From NCBI RefSeq assembly GCF_003350505.1, contig NZ_QQAY01000001.1, positions 124,001-188,000 on the forward strand: DNA of 64,000 nucleotides, given 5' to 3'. The notes beneath the pieces were generated by a model. It was not told the origin of the DNA. It searched no databases and worked only from the letters and a program-made list of their open reading frames with translations. Of this stretch, positions 26,541-34,416 are shown in pieces (position 1 is the stretch's first letter; each line of letters opens with the position of its first letter). A program made the translations under genes and the position numbers. This stretch comes from Falsibacillus pallidus (GTDB lineage: Bacteria; Bacillota; Bacilli; Bacillales; DSM-25281).

Positions 26541-28592
26541 TCAATCCAACTTTTCCCCGTCCAGTACTCCGGTGGACTCTAAATAGGTTCTGAGTTGTGC
26601 ATACTCCGGGTCCACCCAGAATACTTTCGATTCTATCAGCTGTTTGGCATCTTGACGTGCCGTCTCCAATGCCCGGTAATCGTGGACCATGTCTGCCACT
26701 TTAAACTCAGGGACACCGCTTTGTTTCCTGCCGAAAAAGTCTCCGGGCCCCCTTAGCTCCAGATCCTTTTCACTGAGGACAAATCCATCATTTGTTTCGG
26801 TCATTATCCTCATTCGCTCTTTCCCTATTTCTGTTTTTGGATTAGCCAGAAGGATACAATAGGATTGTTCGCTGCCGCGTCCAACACGGCCTCGAAGCTG
26901 GTGCAGCTGGGCAAGGCCGAACCTTTCCGCATCATAGATCATCATGATTGTAGCGTTCGGGACATTCACTCCCACTTCAACGACAGTAGTGGAAACCAGC
27001 AGCTGGACTTCATTTTGGCTGAAAGCTTTCATGACTTGTTCTTTCTCATCAGACGAAAGTTTCCCGTGCATGAGTCCTGTGCGATGCTTTCCATTAAAAT
27101 GGACGGAAAGCATGTCATATACATCAATGACGTTCTGGAGATCCAGTTTTTCGGATTCTTCAATTAATGGACAGATGACATAAGCCTGCCGCCCCATATC
27201 CATTTCCTTCTCCACCATGGCAAGAACCCTATCAAGCATCTCTTTTTTTGCCCAATAGGTTTCAATCGTTTTTCTACCTGCGGGCATTTCGTCAATAATC
27301 GAAACATCCATTTCACCGAATACAGTGATAGCGAGCGTTCTGGGAATGGGAGTGGCAGTCATAAAGAGCACATCCGGACTTTCTCCTTTTTCGCGCAGAA
27401 CCCTTCTTTGTTCCACTCCGAAGCGATGCTGTTCATCTGTGATGACAAGACCAAGACTTTTAAAAACCACTTCTTCTTGGATCAATGCATGAGTGCCTAT
27501 CAAAATATCAATCTCACCGTTTTGGAGCCTGTCCAACAGCTCTCTTCTCTTCTTCCCTTTTACAGAGCTTGTCAACAGCGCAACCGTTAGTCCCGTAGGT
27601 GCTAAGAGGTTATACAATGACTCTGCATGCTGTTCGGCGAGGATTTCTGTAGGGACCATGAGAGAACCTTGATACCCTGCCGTCACGGTTGCCATGAGCG
27701 CAATCGCAGCAACAACCGTCTTACCTGATCCGACATCCCCCTGCAGAAGACGATTCATCCGAAAAGGAGATTTAAGATCGGCGCAAATTTCATTCACGAC
27801 CCTTTTTTGTGCATCGGTCAGTGGAAACGGCAGACTTGAAATAAATTCTTTCAATCTTTTTAAATCGTAGTTTTGCGGCGTTCCCCGCGACTGCTCCCGC
27901 TCATATTTGCGCAATGCCTGCATCTTTAATTGGAAAAACAAAAATTCCTCATAAACGAATCTTCTTCTGGCAGCTTTCACTTCATCAGGAGACTGGGGAA
28001 AATGCATCGTTCTGAGCGCAGTCCCTCTATCCTCAAGCTTATATTTTTCTTTTAAACTCATCGGCATGTTCTCTTTGATTTCATGTCCATAATCATTAAG
28101 AGCCTGCTGAATGTATTTTCTGAGAGATTTAACTGTAATGGATCCCTTGATTGAATATACTGGTTCGAAATCACTTTCACGCTGATTTGGTCCGCTCTTG
28201 AATTCAGTACCGGTAATAGTCTGTTTATGACGATCCCACTTTCCAGTGATGGTAACAATATCATTCAAGTGTATCTTCGATTTAAGATAGGGTTGATTAA
28301 AAAATATAGCTTTGATTAAATATCTGCCTACAAGTACTTTGATGGTCAATTTAGATTTTTTTCTTCCAAAATACATAAGAGAAGGCTCGCTTTGAACCTT
28401 CCCTTCTACGGTGATTTTCTCCTCATGCCCCGACTCGGCTAAATCCTTCAAACGGTAGTCTTCATACCGGTAAGGAAAATATTCAAAAAGATCTTCAATG
28501 GTTCCGATGCCCATTGTGGCCAACGAGCTTTCCGTTTCAGGGCCAATTCCCTTTAGAATAGAGACCGGCAGCTGCAAGTGAGTATCAGCCAC
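26541..28592 (-). CDS. recG: ATP-dependent DNA helicase RecG
   Basis: RecG remodels stalled forks and branched DNA. The protein of about 683 residues has a wedge domain (HLNDIVTITGKWDRH) and a superfamily 2 helicase core: LLQGDVGSGKTVVAAIAL (Walker A), ITDEQHRFGV (a DExQ variant box normal for RecG), FMTATPIPRTLAI, and QLHQLRGRVGRG. The start was placed at GTG 28592, which overlaps the sdaAA stop by eight bases and gives a length close to B. subtilis RecG. The longer frame from 28634 lies within sdaAA. Confidence 0.98.
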   Translation of the reverse strand: MADTHLQLPVSILKGIGPETESSLATMGIGTIEDLFEYFPYRYEDYRLKDLAESGHEEKITVEGKVQSEPSLMYFGRKKSKLTIKVLVGRYLIKAIFFNQPYLKSKIHLNDIVTITGKWDRHKQTITGTEFKSGPNQRESDFEPVYSIKGSITVKSLRKYIQQALNDYGHEIKENMPMSLKEKYKLEDRGTALRTMHFPQSPDEVKAARRRFVYEEFLFFQLKMQALRKYEREQSRGTPQNYDLKRLKEFISSLPFPLTDAQKRVVNEICADLKSPFRMNRLLQGDVGSGKTVVAAIALMATVTAGYQGSLMVPTEILAEQHAESLYNLLAPTGLTVALLTSSVKGKKRRELLDRLQNGEIDILIGTHALIQEEVVFKSLGLVITDEQHRFGVEQRRVLREKGESPDVLFMTATPIPRTLAITVFGEMDVSIIDEMPAGRKTIETYWAKKEMLDRVLAMVEKEMDMGRQAYVICPLIEESEKLDLQNVIDVYDMLSVHFNGKHRTGLMHGKLSSDEKEQVMKAFSQNEVQLLVSTTVVEVGVNVPNATIMMIYDAERFGLAQLHQLRGRVGRGSEQSYCILLANPKTEIGKERMRIMTETNDGFVLSEKDLELRGPGDFFGRKQSGVPEFKVADMVHDYRALETARQDAKQLIESKVFWVDPEYAQLRTYLESTGVLDGEKLD

Positions 28593-29472
28593 GCTTATTA
28601 AGCGGGATCCCAAATATTTTTGCTTCCAGCTCACGGCCGGTTGGGGTCGCCGCTAAACCTCCCTGTGCAGTTTCCTTCAAAGCAGTAGGCATGGATTGAC
28701 CGATTTTGAACATGGCATCGATGACTTCGTCGCAAGGGATCCTGCTGGTCACTCCCGCTAATGCCATATCAGCTGCAACCATTGCATTTGCCGCTCCCAT
28801 TGCATTCCTTTTTACACAAGGTACTTCCACAAGACCTGCAACAGGATCACATACTAAGCCAAGCATATTTTTCAAAGTGATGGCCATGGCTTCAGCAGAC
28901 TGTGCAGGGGTTCCGCCGGCCATCTCGACTATGGCAGCTGCAGCCATACCGGCAGCTGAGCCAACTTCCGCCTGACACCCTCCGGCTGCACCTGAGATGG
29001 AAGCGTTATTGGCAACAACAAAGCCAAATGCACCTGCTGCGAAAAGGAAATGAACCATTTCTTCCCTTGTCGGGTTTAATTTATCCCTTACAGCGAAAAG
29101 AGTACCTGGCACCACTCCTGCAGAACCTGCAGTCGGCGTAGCGCAAATGGTTCCCATTGCCGCATTTACTTCATTTGTAGCAACCGCTTTGCTTACAGCA
29201 TCCAAAATAGTCTTACCTGATAAAAAGTTTCCTTTTTCTATATAGGCTTGAAGAAGAACCGCATCTCCACCAGTCAATCCTGAGTGGGATTTCACTCCTT
29301 GGATGCCCCTCTCAACAGCCTGCTCCATTACTTCAAGATTCCGTTCCATAAAGGACATGATTTCTTCTTTTGTTTTTGATTTTACTTTCATTTCTTGTTC
29401 GATCATAATATCTGATATTTTTTTATTTTGGCTGACAGCCAGTTCAACCAATTCTGCTACGTTACGAAACAT
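28585..29472 (-). CDS. sdaAA: L-serine dehydratase alpha subunit
   Basis: SdaAA carries the catalytic [4Fe-4S] domain of the two-subunit L-serine dehydratase, deaminating L-serine to pyruvate and ammonia. The 295-residue protein shows CATPTAGSAGVVPGTLF, GGCQAEVGSAAGMAAAAI and LVCDPVAGLVEVPCVKRNA, with cysteines expected to bind the cluster. The start has AAAGGAGGG. It follows sdaAB by 48 bases; that gap holds a cre-like site. The end overlaps recG. Confidence 0.97.
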   Translation of the reverse strand: MFRNVAELVELAVSQNKKISDIMIEQEMKVKSKTKEEIMSFMERNLEVMEQAVERGIQGVKSHSGLTGGDAVLLQAYIEKGNFLSGKTILDAVSKAVATNEVNAAMGTICATPTAGSAGVVPGTLFAVRDKLNPTREEMVHFLFAAGAFGFVVANNASISGAAGGCQAEVGSAAGMAAAAIVEMAGGTPAQSAEAMAITLKNMLGLVCDPVAGLVEVPCVKRNAMGAANAMVAADMALAGVTSRIPCDEVIDAMFKIGQSMPTALKETAQGGLAATPTGRELEAKIFGIPLNKRG

Positions 29473-29497
29473 TAGCTTGACCCTCCTTTAATTATTT

Positions 29498-29511
29498 TGT
29501 AAGCGCTGTCA
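29498..29511 (-). promoter_or_regulatory. CcpA cre-like site between sdaAB and sdaAA
   Basis: TGTAAGCGCTGTCA (read on the plus strand; TGACAGCGCTTACA on the minus) has the central AAGCGCT core and the flanking TG and CA of a cre site. Its position inside the operon suggests a roadblock-type role, or a promoter overlap, rather than control at the main promoter. Confidence 0.6.
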
Positions 29512-29520
29512 AGTATAAAG

Positions 29521-30183
29521 TTAATCTACAATCCTAGTGACTTGTGTGATATTTGGCAGAGCGCGAAGCTCATTAAGGACTTCGTCTTCGACCATTTGAT
29601 CCAATTCAATTGTCATCAAGGCCATTTTTCCTTTTTCTTTCCTCGAAACATCCATCTGGCCAATATTGATTTCATATTTTGCGAGGACATTTGAAACGGA
29701 TGCGATGGCACCGAAGCGGTCATCGTGCACGACAAGAATTGCAGGGTTGTGACCGGATAATTTCAGCTGAAAACCGTTCAATTCTGTAATTTCGATTTTG
29801 CCGCCCCCGATGGAAATGCCCACAAGCTCCATTTCTCCGTTTTCATCACCGATTCTTAGACGTGCAGTATTGGGATGGTCGGAAAGGGCATCTTCTTCGA
29901 TGAATTTGACTTTCATGTTTTTTTCTTTTGCGATCTCTTTTGCTTGGATGATTCGCTCATCATACGTGTCAAAATTGAGCAATCCTCCAATAAGTGCAAC
30001 ATCTGTTCCGTGGCCTTTATAGGTTTTAGCAAAAGAACCATATAATGAAATGTCTGCCCATTTCGGTTCACGTCCGAATAAGCTTCTTGCAACAAGGCCA
30101 ATCCTTGCAGCACCTGCAGTATGGGAACTTGACGGTCCGATCATGACGGGTCCAATGATATCAAAAACACTTTTATATTTCAT
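29521..30183 (-). CDS. sdaAB: L-serine dehydratase beta subunit
   Basis: SdaAB is the second subunit of L-serine dehydratase, with an N-terminal domain containing GPVMIGPSSSHTAGAARIG and a C-terminal ACT domain (about residues 145-220: LVVHDDRFGAIASVSNVLA and INIGQMDVSRKEKG). The start was set at ATG 30183 (MKYKSVFDIIG) because AAAGGGGG lies at proper distance; an ATG two codons earlier is too close. ACT domains often sense amino acids, here probably serine. Confidence 0.97.
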   Translation of the reverse strand: MKYKSVFDIIGPVMIGPSSSHTAGAARIGLVARSLFGREPKWADISLYGSFAKTYKGHGTDVALIGGLLNFDTYDERIIQAKEIAKEKNMKVKFIEEDALSDHPNTARLRIGDENGEMELVGISIGGGKIEITELNGFQLKLSGHNPAILVVHDDRFGAIASVSNVLAKYEINIGQMDVSRKEKGKMALMTIELDQMVEDEVLNELRALPNITQVTRIVD

Positions 30184-30232
30184 TTCCATCCCCCTTTTAT
30201 TTAGGAATTTTAATCCAATTTTATCTCAACAT

Positions 30233-30268
30233 ACTGAAATAGAAGGGATTATCCCCTTCTATTTCAGT
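30233..30268 (-). terminator. Perfect 15-bp hairpin between fakA and sdaAB
   Basis: ACTGAAATAGAAGGG and CCCTTCTATTTCAGT are exactly complementary around a six-base loop, starting five bases past the fakA stop. No U tract follows, so it is either a weak terminator or an RNA-stability/processing hairpin separating fakA from sdaAB levels. Confidence 0.6.
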
Positions 30269-30273
30269 GGAAA

Positions 30274-31944
30274 TTATTCAATTGAGAAAATGAATGAATA
30301 CAGGGGCTGTTCTCCATTATGGACCTCAACCTCTATATCTTCAAATTTCTCTTCTGCCATGGATACTAATTCTGCCACTTCTTCTTCTGAAACATCTTCC
30401 CCATAAAGAATGGTAAGGATCTCTGAATCCTTATCAATCATTTTTTCAAGGAGACTGAAGGCAGCAGCAATTTTTTGCGGGCTCGTCCCCACAATCTTAC
30501 CATCGGAGATTTCCATGTAATCGTCCTTCTTGATGCTGATACCATCAATATTTGTATCTCTGACTGCATAAGTGATTTGTCCTGTTTTGACATTTGCCAA
30601 TGATCCACTCATGACTTTTTTATTATTATCCAGTGTTGCGGATGGATTGAAGGAAAGCATTGCAGCCATTCCTTGAGGAACGGTTTTGGATGGCACCACT
30701 ATTACGTGGTCTCCTGCTACTTCAGCAGCTTGATCAGCTGCCATGATAATATTTTTATTATTCGGCAGGATAATTACCTTTTCTGCATTCGCCTCTTCTA
30801 TTGCTTTTACAATATCTTCAGTGCTTGGGTTCATGGTCTGTCCGCCTTCAATGACAACAGATGCTCCGATGCTCCTGAAAAGCTCAGCAATTCCTTTCCC
30901 CATGGAAACTGTAACGATGCCAAATTCTTTTTTCTCTACAGGTTTTTTGACTTCAGTCTGAAGCTTAACATGGGATTCACCTACAATCCCGCTATGCTGC
31001 TCACGCATATTTTCGATTTTCATTTTGATCAAAGAGCCATATTGCTGGCCGTAGTCCAGTACTTTTCCCGGTGTCTCTGAGTGGATGTGAATCTTCGCGA
31101 TTTCATCATCGGAAATGACAAGAAGGGAATCTCCATATGCACTTAGATCATTTCGGAATGAGTCTTCGTTGAAAGTCTTTTTGCCTTCTTCAAACCTGAC
31201 CATGAATTCAGTACAATATCCGAATTCAATGTCTTCGGTATTCATGAAGCTTTGAACACTTTTATGGTGTTCCGCATTCACCATCTCATCCATTGAAGCA
31301 TGGACAGCAGGTACATCGGGAAGCTCTTCCCCAGTCAATTCTGCAAGAAAGCCTTCATATACACACACAAGACCCTGTCCGCCGCTGTCGACGACTCCTA
31401 CTTCTTTTAATACAGGCAGCAGGTCAGGGGTGCGGTTCAATGAAGCTTTAGCCTCTTTGACGACTTCCTTCATAAGCCCGACGATATCACTTTCTGAAGG
31501 GGCCACTTCCACCGCTCTTTTAGCCGCATCCTTTGCAACAGTAAGGATTGTACCTTCAACAGGCTTCATCACTGCTTTGTAAGCTGTATTTACACCTGCT
31601 TCCAAAGCCTGCGCAAACTCAAGGCTGGAAACCATTGATTTTGTTTCAATTGCTTTTGAAAAACCCCGGAATAATTGGGACAATATAACCCCTGAATTCC
31701 CTCGGGCACCCATCAGCAATCCTTTTGCCAAAGATCCAGCTACTTTTCCAACATGATCCTGAATATTATTCTGGACTTCCTTGGCTCCGGAAGTCATGGA
31801 TAAATTCATGTTCGTACCTGTATCTCCATCTGGGACTGGGAAAACGTTTAAGGCATCGACCATATTAGCATTTGCAGCTAAATTGTTGGCCCCTTGAATG
31901 ACCATCTCAGCAAAACGCTTTCCGTCCAATGTTGTAATCGACAC
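30274..31944 (-). CDS. fakA: Fatty acid kinase catalytic subunit FakA (YloV)
   Basis: FakA phosphorylates fatty acids held by FakB proteins, feeding exogenous fatty acids to PlsX/PlsY. The 556-residue protein begins with a Dak2-like nucleotide-binding domain: DALNVFPVPDGDTGTNMNLS, GARGNSGVILSQLFRGF and GVVDSGGQGLVCVYEGF. A middle domain and a DegV-like C-terminal domain (VIILPNNKNIIMAADQAAE) follow. GTG start with GAGGAGG upstream. No FakB is in the window. It forms a pair with yloU, 17 bases upstream. Confidence 0.95.
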   Translation of the reverse strand: MSITTLDGKRFAEMVIQGANNLAANANMVDALNVFPVPDGDTGTNMNLSMTSGAKEVQNNIQDHVGKVAGSLAKGLLMGARGNSGVILSQLFRGFSKAIETKSMVSSLEFAQALEAGVNTAYKAVMKPVEGTILTVAKDAAKRAVEVAPSESDIVGLMKEVVKEAKASLNRTPDLLPVLKEVGVVDSGGQGLVCVYEGFLAELTGEELPDVPAVHASMDEMVNAEHHKSVQSFMNTEDIEFGYCTEFMVRFEEGKKTFNEDSFRNDLSAYGDSLLVISDDEIAKIHIHSETPGKVLDYGQQYGSLIKMKIENMREQHSGIVGESHVKLQTEVKKPVEKKEFGIVTVSMGKGIAELFRSIGASVVIEGGQTMNPSTEDIVKAIEEANAEKVIILPNNKNIIMAADQAAEVAGDHVIVVPSKTVPQGMAAMLSFNPSATLDNNKKVMSGSLANVKTGQITYAVRDTNIDGISIKKDDYMEISDGKIVGTSPQKIAAAFSLLEKMIDKDSEILTILYGEDVSEEEVAELVSMAEEKFEDIEVEVHNGEQPLYSFIFSIE

Positions 31945-31961
31945 GAATTATTTCCTCCTCA

Positions 31962-32324
31962 CTACGGGTTCGCTACTCGAACCCCTTGAACAAATATATT
32001 TACTGATTCGACTGATAAGCCGACTGTTTTATCCAGCGTGTATTTTACCTTTGATTGTACATTATGTGCAACCTCAGAGATTTTTGTACCGTAGCTCACA
32101 ATAATGTACATATCTATATGTACTTCATCATTCACCTGTCTGACGATAACTCCTCTTGTGAAGTTTTCTTTACGCAGAATTTCAGTTAAGCCATCTTTGA
32201 TTTGATTTTTAGAGGCCATTCCAACAATACCGTAGCAATCAATAGCAGCACCTCCGGCGATTGTTGCAATCACTTCATTTGAAATGTCAATCTGGCCGTA
32301 CTTGGTTTTCAGTTCGATGGACAT
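31962..32324 (-). CDS. yloU: YloU, Asp23/Gls24-family protein
   Basis: This is a 120-residue Asp23-family protein: GQIDISNEVIATIAGGAAID, CYGIVGMASKNQIKDG and VNDEVHIDMYIIVSYG match the family. Such proteins are abundant envelope-associated factors in Gram-positive bacteria; the exact role of YloU is not known. The start at ATG 32324 follows AAAGGGGG; a longer frame to 32366 lacks family residues. It is the first gene of the yloU-fakA unit, divergent from rpmB. Confidence 0.93.
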   Translation of the reverse strand: MSIELKTKYGQIDISNEVIATIAGGAAIDCYGIVGMASKNQIKDGLTEILRKENFTRGVIVRQVNDEVHIDMYIIVSYGTKISEVAHNVQSKVKYTLDKTVGLSVESVNIFVQGVRVANP

Positions 32325-32475
32325 GCGTGGTTCCCCCTTTGGAAAATACTCCTTGGATATTGACATTTTACTATATCTCTAACATTTTTAAAAGTACAGC
32401 CTTGCTGCACTTCTATAATTCCAATACTTCAACACAATGTCAAGGTAATTTTCTTGAAAGGTTATTATTGAAGTA

Positions 32476-32504
32476 TTGCATTAAGACAGGTTGTATGATA
32501 AATT
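32476..32504 (+). promoter_or_regulatory. Candidate promoter of rpmB
   Basis: TTGCAT and TAAATT are 17 bases apart, about 75 bases before rpmB, in the 255-bp divergent gap between yloU and rpmB. On the other strand a TTGACA at about 32450 may serve yloU, but its -10 is weak. Confidence 0.4.
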
Positions 32505-32579
32505 ATTAAAGTATCTTTGAAGAATTTGAAATGATGAAACGATCAAATATTTCATCTTCACAAGTGAGGAGGGAATTCA

Positions 32580-32768
32580 ATGCCAAAACAATGTGTCGTA
32601 ACTGGCCGCAAGGCTCGTTCCGGAAATGCTCGTTCACACGCTATGAACGCTACAAAACGTAGCTGGGGAGCTAACCTTCAAAAAGTCCGCATTCTTGTAG
32701 ACGGGAAACCTAAACGTGTTTGGGTTTCTGCAAGAGCCCTAAAATCCGGTAAAGTTGAACGCGTATAA
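32580..32768 (+). CDS. rpmB: 50S ribosomal protein L28
   Basis: This 62-residue L28 begins [20 protein letters not shown] and has the basic composition and length of bacterial bL28. CVVTGR near the N-terminus shows only one cysteine, so this looks like the zinc-independent form. It has GGAGGG upstream. It is one of two plus-strand genes in the window and stands alone between yloU and spoVM, in the orientation seen in B. subtilis. Confidence 0.98.
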   Translation: MPKQCVVTGRKARSGNARSHAMNATKRSWGANLQKVRILVDGKPKRVWVSARALKSGKVERV

Positions 32769-32780
32769 TAGAAGCGCACA

Positions 32781-32819
32781 AAAATAGAGCATCCTTTTTG
32801 GATGCTCTATTTTTATTTT
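32781..32819 (+). terminator. Bidirectional terminator between rpmB and spoVM
   Basis: AAAATAGAGCATCC and GGATGCTCTATTTT form a perfect 14-bp stem around TTTTT, followed by TTATTTTG. It terminates rpmB and, read from the minus strand, can also terminate the spoVM side. Confidence 0.9.
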
Positions 32820-32865
32820 GTCTAGATAGTAGTTTATCGCTGTCCAGCTCCAGCTTTTCTTTGGC

Positions 32866-32946
32866 TCATCCTTTTTTGAATGTCCCCAGCATCGCTCTGA
32901 CTAAACCACCTAATATTCTGGGTAATTTAATCGTATAAAATTTCAT
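32866..32946 (-). CDS. spoVM: Stage V sporulation protein M
   Basis: This 26-codon gene is easily missed. The product, MKFYTIKLPRILGGLVRAML followed by GTFKKG, is a short amphipathic helix that marks the convex forespore membrane by curvature and anchors the SpoIVA coat basement layer. The proline at position 9, needed for its behaviour in B. subtilis, is present. GGGAGGGAC lies six bases before ATG 32946. Its position between rpmB and thiN is the same as in B. subtilis. It shows the organism is of endospore-forming lineage. No clear sigma-E promoter could be placed upstream. Confidence 0.95.
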   Translation of the reverse strand: MKFYTIKLPRILGGLVRAMLGTFKKG

Positions 32947-33009
32947 GATTGTCCCTCCCTATCGATCTAAGAAAATCTGCACTAGATTAAAATGATTGCA
33001 TACAGTGAA

Positions 33010-33046
33010 TCCGGCTTGTTTGTCTGTCATCTGCTCTGAAGCCGGA
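33010..33046 (-). terminator. Hairpin between thiN and spoVM
   Basis: TCCGGCTT and AAGCCGGA pair across a 21-base loop, seven bases past the thiN stop. Lacking a U tract, it may reduce read-through into spoVM. The following 60 bases up to spoVM hold no clear promoter. Confidence 0.4.
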
Positions 33047-33052
33047 GGCAAG

Positions 33053-33703
33053 TCAATCCTGACTTCTTACCATCATTAATATGCCTTCGGAAAAAGAAAA
33101 AGTACCAGTATTTTCTTCTAATTCATTACTAATGCATAATGAGGAGCCCATGCAGACCTTCTTATTCTCAAGAGGGTATTTGAATCCTTTTAATGTCAAA
33201 TCCTTCACTTCAGCAGAAAGAGGGACGTAGGAAATGTATTTTTTATCTTGCAGCTTTTCGATTGAATAGGTTCCCGAAGGATGCACTGTAATAATATTTT
33301 GGCAATCGACTATTTCTATCGTTCCAGGATATTGCAGAAAGGGATCACTTGCTAAAATCATAGCATTTGCCATAAAATGATCGAGCCTTCCCCCTGTGGC
33401 TCCATAAATGGACAATCTTGATGGTTTTTGTTCAATGGCCCATCCTAGAGCAAGCTCCATATCAGATTCATCTTTTTCAGGTTTAAACGTATGCATTTCA
33501 TTCAGTTTGCTTGAATTGATAAGCTGCCATTCTTCATCTGAAACAGAGTCAAAATCGCCAAAAGCAGCTGCAGGTGTGATGCCTGCTTCGAGCAGTCGAT
33601 AAACTCCGTGGTCAACACCGACCCATACTTCACTTTTAATAGGATCCAAGTCAGGAATCAACCCTTTTGGTCCGCCTGCTAATACATAAATCCTGTTATT
33701 CAC
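33053..33703 (-). CDS. thiN: Thiamine pyrophosphokinase
   Basis: ThiN (YloS) transfers pyrophosphate from ATP to thiamine, yielding thiamine diphosphate. The 216-residue protein has GVDHGVYRLLEAGITPAAAF and GDFDSVS in the N-terminal half, DMELALGWAI and IYGATGGRLDHFMANAMIL as the catalytic and binding motifs, and a C-terminal beta domain (TFSFSEGILMMVRS). GTG 33703 was preferred over TTG 33709 on ribosome-site spacing. It is 62 bases downstream of rpe, after a terminator. Confidence 0.95.
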   Translation of the reverse strand: MNNRIYVLAGGPKGLIPDLDPIKSEVWVGVDHGVYRLLEAGITPAAAFGDFDSVSDEEWQLINSSKLNEMHTFKPEKDESDMELALGWAIEQKPSRLSIYGATGGRLDHFMANAMILASDPFLQYPGTIEIVDCQNIITVHPSGTYSIEKLQDKKYISYVPLSAEVKDLTLKGFKYPLENKKVCMGSSLCISNELEENTGTFSFSEGILMMVRSQD

Positions 33704-33723
33704 GGGCAATCCCCTCCTCTATA

Positions 33724-33756
33724 GAAAAATTGGCCCTGCTCAATAAGCGGGCCAAT
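33724..33756 (-). terminator. Intrinsic terminator after rpe
   Basis: ATTGGCCC and GGGCCAAT form a stem extended by GCT/AGC inside, followed by TTTTTC. It begins nine bases past the rpe stop, closing the prpC-prkC-rsgA-rpe unit. Confidence 0.8.
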
Positions 33757-33764
33757 ATCTAGTG

Positions 33765-34415
33765 CTAAATCATAGATTCTCTAATTTTTTCAATGGCAGA
33801 TTTACGGTCTTCTTGATTATAAATCGCAGATCCAGCCACAAATACATTCGCACCGGCGTCTGCGCAAACCTTGGCTGTATCAGCGGATATACCTCCATCC
33901 ACTTCCACTTCCACATTTAATCCTCTTTCGTTGATCATGTCACTTACTTGCTTAATTTTTGGCACGACAGAATGAATGAACTTTTGTCCTCCAAATCCAG
34001 GATTCACTGTCATTAACAGCACTAAATCAATATCTTCAATAATATGCTGGATTGTTTCGACAGGAGTGGCTGGATTCAAAACGACTCCTGCCTTAACACC
34101 CAATGACTTAATGTGATGGATGGTGCGATGCAAATGCCTGCATGCTTCAGCATGGACAGAGATATAATCGGCCCCGGCTTTTGCAAAAGCTTCAATGTAT
34201 TTATCAGGATCTTCAATCATTAAATGTACATCGATCGGAAGCTTTGTGATGGGGCGGATTGCCTCAACGATTAATGGTCCAATTGTGATGTTAGGAACAA
34301 ATTGGCCGTCCATGACATCTACATGAATGTAATCTGCTCCTCCTGCTTCCACATCTTTGATTTCATCGCCAAGTCTGGCAAAGTCTGCTGAAAGGATTGA
34401 GGGTGCTATTTTCAT
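33765..34415 (-). CDS. rpe: Ribulose-phosphate 3-epimerase
   Basis: Rpe interconverts ribulose-5-phosphate and xylulose-5-phosphate in the pentose phosphate pathway. The 216-residue TIM-barrel protein starts at ATG 34415 behind GAGGT, one base after the rsgA stop. APSILSADFARLGDEI, YIHVDVMDGQFVPNITIG, MTVNPGFGGQKFI and VEVDGGISADTA are the metal-binding and catalytic strands. The frame is open further upstream but only inside rsgA. Confidence 0.98.
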   Translation of the reverse strand: MKIAPSILSADFARLGDEIKDVEAGGADYIHVDVMDGQFVPNITIGPLIVEAIRPITKLPIDVHLMIEDPDKYIEAFAKAGADYISVHAEACRHLHRTIHHIKSLGVKAGVVLNPATPVETIQHIIEDIDLVLLMTVNPGFGGQKFIHSVVPKIKQVSDMINERGLNVEVEVDGGISADTAKVCADAGANVFVAGSAIYNQEDRKSAIEKIRESMI

Positions 34416-34416
34416 A

